A DNA stretch of 64,000 nucleotides, from positions 39,687,106-39,751,105 of the forward strand of contig NC_089789.1 of the NCBI RefSeq assembly GCF_040412425.1. Direction: 5' to 3'. The notes below the pieces were generated by a model, which had not been told where the DNA came from, did not search any database, and was given only the letters and a program-made list of their open reading frames with translations. A program made the translations under genes and the position numbers. The stretch comes from Macrobrachium rosenbergii (Eukaryota; Arthropoda; Malacostraca; Decapoda; Palaemonidae). This document shows, one piece after another, positions 1 to 12,305 of this stretch (positions are counted from its first letter, which is position 1; each line of letters begins with the position of its first letter).

Positions 1-770
1 TACCTGGTCCCCCTTCGTCCAAGCATGGGTGGAGAGGGTACTTGGTCGCTGATCAGCCGTGTATACGCAAGGTCTCCAGGACATTTTGAGCAAAGCATCG
101 TCGCAACAATTACACTAAAAGAATTCGAAATCTTGATGGCGGATATCCAAACCATTCTCTTGGAAATGACACAGACGCAAACCAAATGCACCACGGGGAC
201 AACATGGCATGAAGAGTTCAGTAAATAGACTACATGCAGACTTAGATAAATATACAAATACACTCGATTACTTCATGTCGATGCTCACTGCTTCAATCTT
301 GCAGGCAAATTTAACTTGCGCTGGCAGTGTTGACCTTCCCTTGTATTTACCCTCCTTTTCAACAACCGTCGAATGAAGAAGAGCCAAGTCCGAACGGCAG
401 CCAGTGAATCTGGACGTGATATGTTTCAATCTCATTTGTTTCTCTACTCCCCTACTCTTATCGTCTCTAATCTCATTTATTTATTTAGGGGAAATGTCCC
501 AGTATATTATCATTACTATTATTATTATTTGTATCGACATTTGTCAAACAATTTTATTTTGTATGCAATCATTCCTATACATACTCCAGTCGCTGCGAAT
601 TATTTCGCCGTACCATACACGCGCATCATTGCAAAATTCATCTTTCAGTGATAAACTACAGAAATCAATTCTGAAAAGATTTCCAAAAATTCTACCGTAA
701 GTGGTTATACGCAAATGCTGGTCCCAAGCTCTGGTAAAGGAGAAGAATAAAAAAAAAAAAAAAATGCATT
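1..770. other. Unannotated unique intergenic sequence
   Basis: AT-rich sequence without recognisable coding potential. The short ORFs here (for example 25-228 and 373-700) show no domain, no initiator context better than chance and no repeat match. A poly-A tract near 750-763 precedes a GA microsatellite. I see no gene. Confidence 0.5.
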
Positions 771-771
771 C

Positions 772-789
772 TTAGAGAGAGAGAGAGAG

Positions 790-826
<37 letters not shown>

Positions 827-832
827 GAGAAG
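772..832. repeat. (GA)n microsatellite, interrupted
   Basis: GA dinucleotide run with two interruptions (an ATAAG and a GTGAGAGAAG end). Confidence 0.95.
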
Positions 833-1271
833 ATAAAGCAAATATTTAGTCATAAATAAAACACGAGGAATATAGTTTTATCAGGAGATTTCCTAGTCGA
901 TCACCACGGCACAATTCATTCAATCACTTTTTTATCAAAAAAAAAAAGAAAAGGAAAAAATGAGAGACCTTCAGTATACTTCAGTGAGACATAACCAACA
1001 GCTCGGGCGATATTCCCGTCAATAAAACCCCCTCGTGAACAACGAAATGACATCCATAACCTTTAAAATTTACGAGCTTTAATGTAGAGGGGTGGTGGGG
1101 CAAGGGTGGAGTTATTTGCTTCAACCGACAGTCTCTTTACTAACCACTAAAGTAAGTTTCACTCGAGGCCGATTTAGTAGTACAATGCAGAATGGTTGCA
1201 AATGAATATCTTTCATCATGGGAGAGAAAAAGTGTAATTATTTCTGTCCACAATAAAAAAACAAGTAAAAA

Positions 1272-1620
1272 ACTCGCCGAAGTTTTCTGTACTGCGTATA
1301 ATGCTGTATGAAACTCTCAGCGACGGCCCATGAAACTCTCAGCCATGGCCCTTGAAATCTCAGCCATGGCCCGTGGTGGCCTGTGTTGTGGCGCCTACGG
1401 GTGCCAGACGCACGATCATGGCACTTTAACTCAATAAAATAAAACTACTATACCAGGGGCTTAAATGGTATGTTTGATGACTGAGGGTGAGATCAACATA
1501 ACAATTTGCAGCCCTCCCAGCCTAATGGCTTAAAGATCTGAGGGTAGACAGAAAAAGTGCGGACTTGACAGACAAATAGCTATCCTAAAGAAGATTTTTT
1601 CGCTTTATAGAAAACTCAAA
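1272..1620 (-). repeat. Palindromic-core dispersed repeat, diverged copy
   Basis: This matches, in reverse complement, the element at 44908-45201. Shared landmarks are the CGCCGAAG terminus, ATAATGCTGTATGAAACTCTCAG, the GACGCACGATCATGGC block, an ATTTGCAGCCCTC block and a terminal AAAGTGCGGAC...GACAGACAAATAG block. The AAACTCTCAGC(C/G)A(T/C)GGCCC segment is triplicated here at 1310-1370, which the 44.9 kb copy lacks. The element has no coding capacity and is probably a nonautonomous transposable element of unassigned class. Confidence 0.75.
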
Positions 1621-1830
1621 AAAAAAAAAAAAAAAAATGTAGCACTCTGCTGAAAATGGTTCAAATGGTTACGTTCCACTGTTTCACTTAAATAAAAATG
1701 ATAACAGATGGAATGCGATCTTCTGTAATCTTTCGCCATCAAAAAACTGTTGCCATTACATTTCAACTCTTTTTAAACTAAAATGTAATAACAGTAGAAT
1801 GGCCTATCCAACCAATCTTTCCAGTGAGTT

Positions 1831-1847
1831 GTATGTATGTATATATG

Positions 1848-1915
<68 letters not shown>

Positions 1916-1916
1916 G

Positions 1917-1966
<50 letters not shown>

Positions 1967-2034
1967 TATATATATATATTCAGTGGATATATATCTATAT
2001 TAACAGATTTTATATATTCACTGGAATTTTATAT

Positions 2035-2068
<34 letters not shown>

Positions 2069-2070
2069 AC

Positions 2071-2105
<35 letters not shown>

Positions 2106-2158
2106 TTTATATATTTATATAATATACATGTATACTGTATATCATATGTATATATATA
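1831..2158. repeat. (TA)n/(GTAT)n microsatellite cluster
   Basis: Long TA runs (about 1852-1908, 1917-1978, 2030-2052) mixed with GTAT and ACAT tetranucleotide runs. The open reading frame over this cluster is an artefact (YIYIYI). Confidence 0.95.
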
Positions 2159-2199
2159 GTCTGATAAAATCTATCTGAATTAAAAGAAATCATCTGAGA

Positions 2200-2760
2200 A
2201 TGACACACATGAAATTTACCAAAATTACGAAAAATAAAAAAATAAAAAAAAAGAGAAATGCTACATTCAGAAAACTCGTGAAAGCTTCCGAGACCACTGT
2301 GAAAACGATAATAGATTCGGGAAGGTTAACTTCTTATAGCAATGATGAAGAGGATTCATTAAAAAGACAGCACCAGTTTTATAGCAAATCTAAGAAACCC
2401 GCCCGATTTAACAAGAACATCTCATCACCGTGCTGTGCTAAGAGGGTCTTGAATAACGACGCATCCTATCGGGCAAACAACGACAACAGCACGGCAAGCA
2501 ACAGGTTACAGCTACCAGCAACAGCAACAGCAACAGCAACAGCATCAGTCTCATCATCAGGCTGGCGGAGCCAAATGATGTTCTCTCCGCCACCAGCCAT
2601 TTGGACCATGAAATGTGCCCCAATAAAAGCCGCCAATAAAAACCGCCACGTTCTCCCAGAGAGCAGCTTTGTTTTATTGACGCCTGGCTGTGTCTGAACG
2701 GCGTTTACAAAGCCCTTTTCCATTCTTCGTGGAAAGGGGGTTGCGGGGAGGGGGTGTTTT
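2200..2760. other. Unique sequence with ACAGCA/CAACAG-type simple repeat
   Basis: A 165-codon plus-strand ORF at 2200-2697 spans a lysine-rich start and an ACAGCA run (about 2515-2545), but it has no recognisable domain. Its composition follows the local repeats, so I treat it as noncoding. The AG-rich GAAAGGGGGTTGCGGGGAGGG stretch and following C-rich stretch near 2735-2800 are only low complexity. Confidence 0.4.
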
Positions 2761-2874
2761 CATGCAGTAAGGATGCTTCCCCTCCCCCCCACAAACCACC
2801 AACCTCCCAACATCCTTCCCGCCTACTGCAACTTACAAAATTTTTATGGCCACGCAATGAACGCCGATTTCTTT

Positions 2875-2878
<4 letters not shown>

Positions 2879-2923
<45 letters not shown>
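2879..2923. repeat. (GA)n microsatellite
   Basis: Uninterrupted GA dinucleotide run. Confidence 0.97.
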
Positions 2924-2925
<2 letters not shown>

Positions 2926-3275
2926 AATTTAATGTATTATTTTCATGAAAAGGAATTAAATTATGGAATGATTTTAACTGAGAGAACGAAAACAATTTTA
3001 TATAATATTATTTCGATGTAAGAGGATACATTCCACCTATAGATCCTTGTATTGTATCTTTGATTTTCTTATTCTCTTTACTATGCAGTCCACCCACTCC
3101 AACTCACTCTTTTCACTGTCAGAAAGCCATGAATGGCCGAAAGTGACCCAGCGCTTGGCCTGACAGCTTCAAACTCATCAATCAATCAAATCAAGATCAG
3201 AAAAAGGAGGACCCGGTAGATATAGCGGCTGTGAAATTCCTGAAGAGCTGAACACAGGCGGGGAGGTTTGTTAGG

Positions 3276-3548
3276 GAATGGAATGGAATAGAGAATTTAG
3301 GCCAAAGGCCAAGCTCTGGGACCCACGAAGTCATTCAGCGTTGAAAGGGAAATTGAGAGCAGAAAGGTTTGACAGGCGTAACGGAAGGAAAACCTCTCGC
3401 TATGGAAACAACCTGTGAGCAGGGTGGAAAAAGAAAGATGGAGGACAGAATATGAATGGAGGTGCAGTAAAGGAATGAAAGAGTTTGCATCTTGGGTCTG
3501 ATATAAGAACTAGGAAACCATACAAACTGCGGGAGGTGCACTGACTGT
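3276..3548 (-). repeat. ~300-bp dispersed repeat family R1, copy 1
   Basis: Reverse-orientation copy of a family present at least eight times in the window. Signature blocks are TTTAGGCCAAAGGCCAAG, GTCATTCAGCG(T/C)TGAAA, CAGGCGTAACGG...GGAAAACCTC, a GGTGGAAA purine-rich block, GGTGCAGTAAAGGAATGAAAG, and a GGTGCACTG end. There is no coding capacity. The class is not established from sequence alone; it may be an old SINE or MITE-like element. Confidence 0.85.
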
Positions 3549-3615
3549 AAGTAAAACCTATATATATATATAGAACTTACAGGTACGTGCAGTGCACTGT
3601 CTTTTGTACAGCACT

Positions 3616-4035
<420 letters not shown>

Positions 4036-5760
4036 ATACGAAAATGATCATCTTCATGCCATTAAGCACCGAATTATTCGACGGGCGACCACGATTGCGA
4101 ATCGAAGCCATAATCCAGAGATTGAAACATCCCTTAATCGCTCTGGGTCGAAGCGAATGATGTTCGTGCTGGGAAAATATGGAAGATAGAATTATTTTGC
4201 ATCTGATACGAATGTCGTGTGCAATACAGTGGTACTCATCGGAGATAGACTAATAATAACTACGTAATTTATTTATTTATTTATTCAATTATTATTTAAA
4301 GAAAATGTAACCAAGTCCTAAGCAAACAACAATAAACTGATTTCACAAATTCACATTTTTGCATAAGCTTGTTACCAGTTTGGCTCAGGACTTCAGAAGT
4401 TCGTCTTTTCTTTATTCTAAATGCACTTTGCTACCAATTAACTCTCCAGATATCCGGGTAGAGTAATAGCTCTATTAGACAGCGAGACACTGAAATATAA
4501 AAAATGCTAAGAAAACCATGTATCCTGCTATGCATACTTCCAAAACTTGAAACTCACATTAATTTTTTTTTTTAAAGCATCGACTCAAAATGAGCAACTA
4601 CCATCAATATACAACAATAAATCAACATCATAAATGCTAAATCTTGCCATTAGTATTTATATCATACTCGAGACCTTCGATGGCTTACCGAACCTCACTG
4701 AGACTCACTGCTTCTCAACTCTGACCCCTAAGTCCTGATGAAAGTTTCTAAGAACTGATTAAATTTCAGAAATTTTTTTTTTATCTTCTCTTAGAGAAAA
4801 TATACAATATTTTATATTTTAAATGGTGTTACAATCAGAATTTAATCAAAGTTAACTTAACTTTACCAAAAACAAACAATTTTATCGTACATTCGCGTTG
4901 ACAAATATTTTATCATGTACATTTTACAAATAATCTATGTATTTCAATGTTAATATTTTTCTGTAGTTACCCAATTAAGATTTTATCATACATATCTATT
5001 TTTCATTATACTGCCCTTAAACCTACATTATATACATTATATTAAGAGAGAACCCAAAACAAAGAAATGCATTCTACATTATTATTCCCCAGAGATGAAA
5101 AAGTTAATCATGATTTTGGTAATAACATGATTAGCATGAAGACCGATATCCGGTTCTCAAAGTTTGCTACAAGTTTCTTATTAGTGAATATAATTTCAGG
5201 ACTCGGTTGCCATTTAATACCATCTGCAATTATATCATGCATTTTAATGGGGAAAACTTTAAATCCCAACATTTTCTTTGCCATCAAAAGCCGGTAATAC
5301 TCAAATCTTGCTGTCAGCATCATGCGGATATATATTATGCGTCATTTGAAAAAGTAAAACAGAATAACGTAATTTTCTCTGCTAATAAAAACAAAAGTTC
5401 TAAATTTTCCCATTCACCTTAACATAACAAAGCCTCACACTAAGCATCTTTCGAAAAAACAAAGCAAAATAGACATATTTTTTGCCATTAAACTCCAGGA
5501 ACGCATCGAGTGAAAAAGGAACCAAAAAAATAAAAAAAAAAAAGAAAAAAAAAACCCTCTCCGTCATCAAACGCCAGAAATGCTAAAATCTCGCCATTAG
5601 CATCGGCATCATGGGCGCCGCCTATGTCATGATGCATCATTCGGGTGGAAGATCTGACACGCCCTTTCAAATTCCACTCAAGCGGGGTAAATAGCGGCGA
5701 GTGGCCCCGAATATCAGAAGGAAGAGCCTCCGTGCAATTACTCACGACGCCCTTGTTTGA
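4036..5760. other. Unique AT-rich sequence with a diverged local duplication
   Basis: No gene is recognised. A short motif block (…GCTAAATCTTGCCATTAG… followed by ATCAT) recurs in diverged form at about 4607-4680, 5279-5348 and 5563-5645. ORFs of 60-120 codons in this region have no domain and differ between copies, so a coding explanation is unsupported. Confidence 0.45.
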
Positions 5761-5768
5761 TACGACCT

Positions 5769-5796
5769 CTTCTTCTTCTTCTTCTTCTTCTTCTTT
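5769..5796. repeat. (CTT)n microsatellite
   Basis: Short trinucleotide run. It encodes poly-Ser or poly-Glu in chance ORFs. Confidence 0.9.
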
Positions 5797-6018
5797 CATG
5801 GGTGAAATGGAACGCGGGTCTTCTCGCCTCGCATTCAAGGCTCTGGACCATTTTAGCATTTTATGAAGGGGAATGTTTCCGCGGGCTCTTTCGGGGAAGT
5901 GTTTGCATTTCGTTTTTCGACGGTGTGTGTCTTTAGCGTCAATTTTCTGATGGGAAGGTAGTGGGGAAGGATGGCAATTGCTGGTGTTTTATAGAAACAC
6001 ACATTTTATTACGTACAT

Positions 6019-6037
6019 CTATATACCATCTATATAT

Positions 6038-6083
<46 letters not shown>
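6019..6083. repeat. (TA)n microsatellite
   Basis: TA run with AAATA interruptions. Confidence 0.93.
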
Positions 6084-6084
<1 letters not shown>

Positions 6085-6097
6085 CTATAAAACTGTG

Positions 6098-6192
6098 CTA
6101 TCTTTTTTAAGACTTGAGTGGACAGAAAAAAATGCGGACAGACAGACAAATAGTCATCTCAAAGGGTTTTCTTTTACAGAAAACTAAAACAG
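6098..6192 (-). repeat. Palindromic-core repeat, terminal fragment
   Basis: The block AAAATGCGGACAGACAGACAAATAG followed by AAAGGGTTTTCTTTTACAGAAAAC matches one end of the elements at 1272-1620 and 44908-45201 in reverse orientation. Only about 95 bp remain, starting immediately beside a TA array. Confidence 0.65.
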
Positions 6193-6315
6193 AAGTCGTA
6201 AACTTTCCAACAGATATACTACGGACGGGTTTTCCACCCAGCAGACTTATTTAAAATACATATTTAGCTCCATCTTTCAAACAACATCTACCCATCCCCA
6301 CATCCTACCCAAGTT

Positions 6316-6341
6316 CTCTCTCTCCTCTCTCTCTCTCTCCT

Positions 6342-6388
<47 letters not shown>
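6316..6388. repeat. (CT)n microsatellite
   Basis: CT-rich run with TCC/TTC interruptions. The TATTCCTCCCTGTCTTA sequence that follows is a short degenerate tandem repeat continuing to about 6550 (TATTCCTCC/TATTTCCCCC/TATTCCTCTC phases). Confidence 0.85.
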
Positions 6389-6728
6389 AGTATTCCTCCC
6401 TGTCTTACAGTATTCCTCCTGTCTTATTTTGGAGTATTTCCCCCCTGAGTAAAACTTCCCTATTCAGTTCGAAAATCTCCCGTCTTACGCTTGAATTCTC
6501 CCTGAGGTCATTTTCCCGTCTTACCTTGAGTATTCCTCTCTGCTTACTCTGAGTCAGGCCTGGAATCAGTTTATAGCATGAAGATTTGGACTCCATCCCT
6601 CTCTTTTGCCCAGCGCCCATATCCTTTATCTTAATTATCCTTTCTATCATTTACGGTTCTCTTGGTTCTAAGATTCTGAAAGTTTCTTATGGTAAGGGGG
6701 AATATTTTCTTTTGGTGTCTTTATTTTT

Positions 6729-6995
6729 GGGAATTGGAACTGGAACTGGAATATAATATTTAGTCAAGACCATGCTGAGAACCATGAGGTCCCTCAGCGC
6801 TGAGAATTACGTTGAAACAATTGTTAGGAGAGGGTGGAAAGTAAGGTGGGTGAAAGGGAATATGAACGAAGGTACAGTAAAAGGAATGAGAGGAGTTTCA
6901 GCTGGGGGCCGAAGGGACGCAGCAAAGAACCGTAAGTAATGCTTACAGTGCACCATGTGAGGTGCATGGACGGCACTACCCAATTACGGGGGTGA
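6729..6995 (-). repeat. R1 dispersed repeat, copy 2
   Basis: Same family as 3276-3548, retaining TCAGCGCTGAGAA, the TTGTTAGGAGAGGGTGGAAAGTAAG block, GGTACAGTAAAAGGAATGAGAG, GGGGCCGAAGGGACGCAGC and TGCTTACAGTGCACCATGTGAGGTGCATGGACGGCACTACCC. This copy shows the outer end of the family well. Confidence 0.88.
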
Positions 6996-7164
6996 TTTTG
7001 GGGATCGCGGTTCCGTCAACAATTCTTTCCATTTCATTACATTTTCCATCCCACTTTATTTTTAGTCCCTTTTTATTTTCAATGTGTTCGTCCTTTAATA
7101 ATAACTACCTTTTATTTTTTATAACATTATCTTCTAGCGAGTTATTTTCCTTTTTTGTTCCCCA

Positions 7165-7412
7165 GTTTACACCGAAAACTTACAATTTACACCAAAAACT
7201 TACAATTTACACCAAAACTACAATTTACAAAAAACTTGCAGTGTAACCAAAAAACTGTACACAAAACACAATTTACACAAAACTCCTAATTTACACCAAA
7301 AACTTACAATTTACACCAAAAACTTACAATTTACACCAAAAACTTGCAGTGTACACCAAAAAACTTAAAATGCACACCAAAAACTTACAATTTACACCAA
7401 AAACTTAGTATC
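7165..7412. repeat. 20-bp tandem array (ACCAAAAACTTACAATTTAC)
   Basis: About a dozen copies of a 20-bp unit, with small deletions and a GCAGTG variant unit. It lies between two R1 copies and reads as a KLTIYT-type repeat in one frame, with no support for coding. Confidence 0.92.
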
Positions 7413-7449
7413 TGAAAAAGCCTCCATCCTTCAGTCTTTAACAAACGTT

Positions 7450-7762
7450 GAACTGAATTGAATGTAGAGTTTAGGCCAAAGGCCAAGTACTGGGTTGTGC
7501 AGAGGTCATTCAGTGCCCCAGAAGGAAACGCTGAGTAGGTAGGTCTGCAAAGGTGTAACAGGAGAAAACCTCGAAAACCAGTTTGCACTAAATATTTGTT
7601 TAGGAGGGGTGGATAGAGAGGAAGAAAGATAATATGATGGAGGTACAATAAAATGAATGAAAAAGAGTTATCAACTATGGGCCGAAAGGACCTTTGCAAG
7701 AACACAGTAATACCTACAGTACACCACATGGAGTGCACAAAAGGGACCACTGACATCATATG
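7450..7762 (-). repeat. R1 dispersed repeat, copy 3
   Basis: Carries TTTAGGCCAAAGGCCAAG, GGTCATTCAGTG, GGTGTAACAGGAGAAAACCTCG, GGAGGTACAATAAAATGAATG and the GTACACCACATGGAGTGCAC end. It is in the same orientation as copies 1 and 2. Confidence 0.88.
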
Positions 7763-7864
7763 AACCGTTACCGTTTGAAATTATCATTCCTAACCTTTCT
7801 CTTAACGGATTGTGATCCGTTAATATTTATTTTGGCAGAATATTAATATCCAGCAACCAAAGTT

Positions 7865-7865
<1 letters not shown>

Positions 7866-7910
<45 letters not shown>
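7866..7910. repeat. (CT)n microsatellite
   Basis: CT run ending in CTGTCTCT. Confidence 0.95.
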
Positions 7911-9110
7911 AAAGAACAAAAATCGAAAATCATTTACCTGATAAGATTTCACTACATATTTTTTTAATTGCAATCTTCCCTCCATTCAAAAGAATGAAAA
8001 AGTTATGACATTATACATTATTCCCTTCATCTTAAATTTCCTCATCAAAACATATCGCATAAGGAACCATCACAAAACCTACGATGTATCCCCTACACAT
8101 AAAAAAAGTGATCATAATGGTGCCAAGAAATCATTGTAGTATCACCTACATCGAAAAAAGTCATTACACTGACAATTAGAAAATGATAACACAGGTACTC
8201 ATGGCAACTTGTTCTAACACCTGCAAGTAAGCCAGACTTCAAAAAAACGCGCAAGACCATCTCTCCGCGCACAAACTAGACCCATACCCTCCGTCCAGAA
8301 CACGACACGGAACACAAGTTTGCAAACGCAGAAAAACAACGGCGCCCAAGTAAAGAGAGCAGTCCTGGACACCCCCGGAAAAATATATCTACGAAAAATG
8401 TTAAGATCCGGCCCATTTGTCACTGCCAAAAGTTGTGTCGTTTTTCACGATCTCGGGAGAAACTCATCATTTGATTTGCTTCGGAAAAGGTCGGAGTGTA
8501 TTGCCATGTAATGTTCCTCGTTGTTTGTTGCATCGTCGCTCTGTTTTCTTTTCTCTTATAATACCGTGGGTCGAAGGGGACGAACGAGTGATATATTTGT
8601 AAAGAACATCGGTGAAACCGAGGAAAAGGGATTAATTTTTTTTTTTAAATACGTGGTTTTTATTTTATTAATTTTTTGTATGAAACTTGTTACCGTGAGT
8701 TCTTTGTTGCATTTTCCTGCCTTTAATCCCACGACTTCAATGAGACAAACAAGTGATAATTTTAAAAACATAAACCGGGAGGAAGGTAAAACCCAACTTT
8801 AATAACAGTATTTTACTATACCACCTTATCTCTTAATTTTAGTTTTAAAACCATTAACTCAATAAATGGATCCCAAGAGTCGAAAAAAAGCAACCATGGA
8901 ATGAACAGAAACAAACTTTTTTTGGCCCTGTTGCTATCCCAAAAACCTAATCACCCTCCAAATTAAAAGGTTTGTCAATACATAACTGCTTAAAACTATG
9001 GCAAGATATAATGATATAAGACTTATATAAGACAAGGGCACATGCAGAAATTGGAGAGGATTGTTGGAGGTGGGTTCTGTGTCCATGTGCGCCTATTGTA
9101 TGGAAGCCAG
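7911..9110. other. Unique sequence, no gene recognised
   Basis: Several 60-110 codon ORFs overlap here on both strands, none with a domain or a consistent splice context. Nothing is assignable. Confidence 0.45.
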
Positions 9111-9113
9111 AAC

Positions 9114-9115
9114 TC

Positions 9116-9152
<37 letters not shown>

Positions 9153-9190
9153 GACAGACAGACAGACAGACAGAGAGGAGACAGACAGGA
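9114..9190. repeat. (GA)n/(GACA)n microsatellite
   Basis: GA run passing into GACA tetranucleotide units, interrupted by GAGACAGA. Confidence 0.95.
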
Positions 9191-9359
9191 CAAGAAGAAA
9201 ATAAAAAATTTATATTTATTGCTAAATCGTAGTACCCATAAATAAAAGCTTTTCACAACATAAACTGATAAAAATTTAAAAACTGGCCGTTTCGCCCCAT
9301 TCCCACATTTAGAGATCATACGTGGTCTTGGAAAAGCCTTTCTCGCGGGGATACGCAAT

Positions 9360-9665
9360 CGATATGATTACAGCTGACGACGAATTTCCATTCGCATAAT
9401 TAGACAGACCGATCACATGCGATCAAAGGATTCTGGATAATGACTAGAACGCATAATTGCAACCAGTATCAGACTCCTGATGGCTTAAATTTACGCCTGG
9501 AGTTATATTTGCCTCCTTTGGGATTGGTTAATTGTCTCATCTAATTGCGTAATTTGGCGGAGAGGGACGGCCTGCAATTCAGCGTTTCCTTGAATACAAC
9601 GCGATTCTACTGGAGATTAAGCTAACTAGATGATTTGTATCACAGAGGCGAATTCGTTTTTGCTT
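9360..9665. promoter_or_regulatory. Possible conserved noncoding/enhancer-like block
   Basis: About 300 bp of compositionally balanced sequence without repeats in a repeat-saturated window. It holds several TAATT/ATTA homeodomain-type cores (GCATAATTA near 9395, GGTTAATTG near 9525, CTAATTGCGTAATT near 9540) and a GATCAAAGG TCF/LEF-type site near 9421. This is inference from composition only; cross-species conservation cannot be judged here. Confidence 0.3.
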
Positions 9666-9719
9666 TAAAGCAATAGTTACATGTCAACGTCGAAGAAATC
9701 CGCTATCGAGGCTACCCCG

Positions 9720-9728
9720 TATATAAGA
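9720..9728 (+). promoter_or_regulatory. Candidate TATA box
   Basis: GTATATAAG within CCCCGTATATAAGACACTG, just downstream of the enhancer-like block. A splice donor-like AAAAT|GTAAGT follows at 9921/9922, about 200 bp away. No CDS is attached, so a noncoding or 5'-leader first exon would have to be assumed. Confidence 0.3.
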
Positions 9729-10523
9729 CACTGTAGCGTTTGTGAAACTTGAACAACCATTGGCGGTTTGGTTCAAACCCCAGCGTGAGTATAAACCGAT
9801 CGTTTTGGCTCACTTTGCTTTACTTGAGAGGAAGTTCTTACATTGGTTCCTGGCAGACCTAGGTGCAAGGAAACAACGGAATAATTAAAGAAAATGGAGA
9901 GAATATTTCAAACCAGAAAATGTAAGTTAGCGTTTAATATAAGAGTGAACTTCCAAGAAAAATCTAGCCCATAAAAATTCTGTATTTGCAGTTCGATCAT
10001 TACTTTATTCTTACTATTTAATTCAAGTTTATTTTTTTAAAACGCTTACCCAGTTTTTTTCCGAGCTCCGAGAGTTAATTCTCAAAGCTTAAACAATGAT
10101 AAAATAAGCGTATCATACTGTCCAATATACCTTCACTAACGCGTAACTGAAGAGAATGAAACCTCCTTCAGTCAATTCGTTTTAACCGAATATATTTGCT
10201 TGTCAAAATGCTCATAATTCGGAAAAAAAAACCTTTGGGACCCCCGGTCCTTTTATTTAAACATAAAATCTAATCATTAAACCAACCGGCCAAATATTTC
10301 GACTGTTTCAACGTGCATGTCCCAAGCGGCTCTGGACAAATAACCGGAATTGACGAATAAAATTATGCCGATTTGGAGGTTTGCGTTCAGGGAGTTGCAA
10401 CCTCTCTGGGTGCTCTCTAGTTTACTTACAAATAGAGCCATACATTGCTCTGGCATAAAAACTTAACGAAACTTAAAATTCAATGAATTTCAAACAGATA
10501 TAGAGCATGAATTGTTCACTTAC

Positions 10524-10552
10524 CTTGCGAAGTGCACGAGACGATAGCTCAC
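10524..10552 (-). other. Candidate 29-nt microexon with canonical splice sites
   Basis: On the minus strand a polypyrimidine acceptor (CTTGTCTTTTTCAG) is followed by 29 nt and a perfect GTAAGT donor preceded by AAG. Both sites are close to consensus. The exon is too short to test for coding. It could equally be chance, because these signals are short. Confidence 0.35.
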
Positions 10553-11639
10553 CTGAAAAAGACAAGTGAAAAATTAGACGTAAGTTAACGTTTAAGCTAC
10601 TAGGCCAATTCACAGTATACATCGTTGTTGTTTTACTCCGTATCAACAACTATGAGTAGCAGATTTCAAATAACATTTAAAATAACATCAATTTGCTTTC
10701 CTTCGCTTTTTGTATAAACGAAATCCTAACGGCCTTTTTGTAAGGTAATACTGACCGAACGAGAATTTTACATCTGCACAAGTCTGAGGGTTTCGTCAAT
10801 TGCTCGTGTCACGTTGCCTTGCTATTTAAACGAGTTTAGCCAAAATTCTCCGCCCTCTCTCTCCACTGTTCCAATAATCAATCTGGGAGCAAAAACTTAA
10901 ATATTTATGACAACTTAAAACTGAATCCACCGACACCGTGATGATGAATATTTGCACATTCATTAAACACGAACAAACCTGTGAATAAGTTTAAAGCACT
11001 ACTTGCTTCGGTATATGAACCAAATTCATTCATATGGACCGTCTAAAGTTCTGCACAGTCATTGGACTTACCGGTTTCCAACTTCAATACCGCCATCGCA
11101 TTACTGGTTTAAATATAGAAACCACAACACTACACATCACTCGAAAGCCGTATTTCAGCTCCAAGTTGCTCTTCGTAACGTGCATTATATCATTCCGCCA
11201 TGATCGCAACCTAACTAGTGTTCCCCGGTTTGCAAAACCTCCCCTTATATTTCTGGTTCTTTCTTATTTGACAAAAAATATTTAGTATAGAACTAGGAAA
11301 AGTTACTGAATAATGATATATACGACGTCAAATGGCATTCTAAGGAACTAGTTACCCACGCGGATACTACCAGTATTGCCGCCTTACACACTGTTACGGG
11401 TAGGTTGCTGAGGGGATTACAGAAATGTCTGGGAAGCTTGTTCCAATCTCTTTATGAGGGCAATGTTTAAACGTCATTTGCTATGGCATAGGCCCAGAGC
11501 TTCGAATAATTTATGTAACTGGATAGAAATGCATGTGTTGCATGATTGGCGATCACGGTTACTTGTTCAAGAAAACCTATGGGGAAGGCCAATAATCCTG
11601 GTGAGAAGTGTATGAAATGTCAATATAACAATATTACAT

Positions 11640-12200
11640 TATAACTTTTCATTTTAACTCAGTCATGTACATTGTATAATGTACAGGTCTACCATATGCT
11701 GTGGTACAAATTACATTAATCATTGTATAGGCTTAGTCTATCATGTTACAATACATAAATCTAACAAATTCATCGTAACCCTTGGTGCACAATAATATCA
11801 TCACATAGGCTATGGTAGAGTCATAACCTATGATACTACAACCATCTAAAAGGATTGATATATAATCTACGGTACATAAGCCTATCCTGGTCTGTAGTAT
11901 ATAGGTCATCACACTATGGTACAGAGACCCTTCTTACAATTTACAATATATAGGCCTATCACAACATAGGTGTATAATCTATTGTAGCCTACAGTTAATA
12001 AGCAAATCCCAATCTGTGGTATGAACCTTACTATAAGGTGCAATGGCATGGTATAACCTCCGGTACAATAGCTTATTGTGTAATGCATGGTTATCAAACT
12101 CTAAGGTATCTAAGTTCATATGCAATCCCAATCTACTGTGCATATGACTAGGCTTTTCAGTTTACTGTATGTAAGCTATCATAAACTTTGGTATATCCCT
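11640..12200. repeat. Degenerate tandem repeat (TATAGGCCTATCA/ATGGTACA family)
   Basis: A diverged array of roughly 40-60 bp units. It is recognisable by repeated TATAGG(C/T)CTATCA, CTATGGTACA and ACCTATGATAC-type blocks that partly complement one another, so units can also pair as weak hairpins. The divergence suggests an old array. Confidence 0.6.
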
Positions 12201-12243
12201 GTCATGAATTTCATGGACGTTTATATTTTTCCTTTATTTCCAG

Positions 12244-12305
12244 ACATATTAGTCATCTTGAGGGGCTGCCAACGATGGTAACAAAGAATTAATGCATCAG
12301 GTCAG
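12244..12305 (+). other. Candidate 62-nt noncoding exon
   Basis: Strong plus-strand acceptor (TTTTCCTTTATTTCCAG) and strong donor (GGTCAG|GTAAGT) bound 62 nt. All three frames contain stops, so if it is a real exon it belongs to a UTR or a long noncoding RNA. It may pair with the donor at 9921. There is no expression evidence. Confidence 0.4.
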
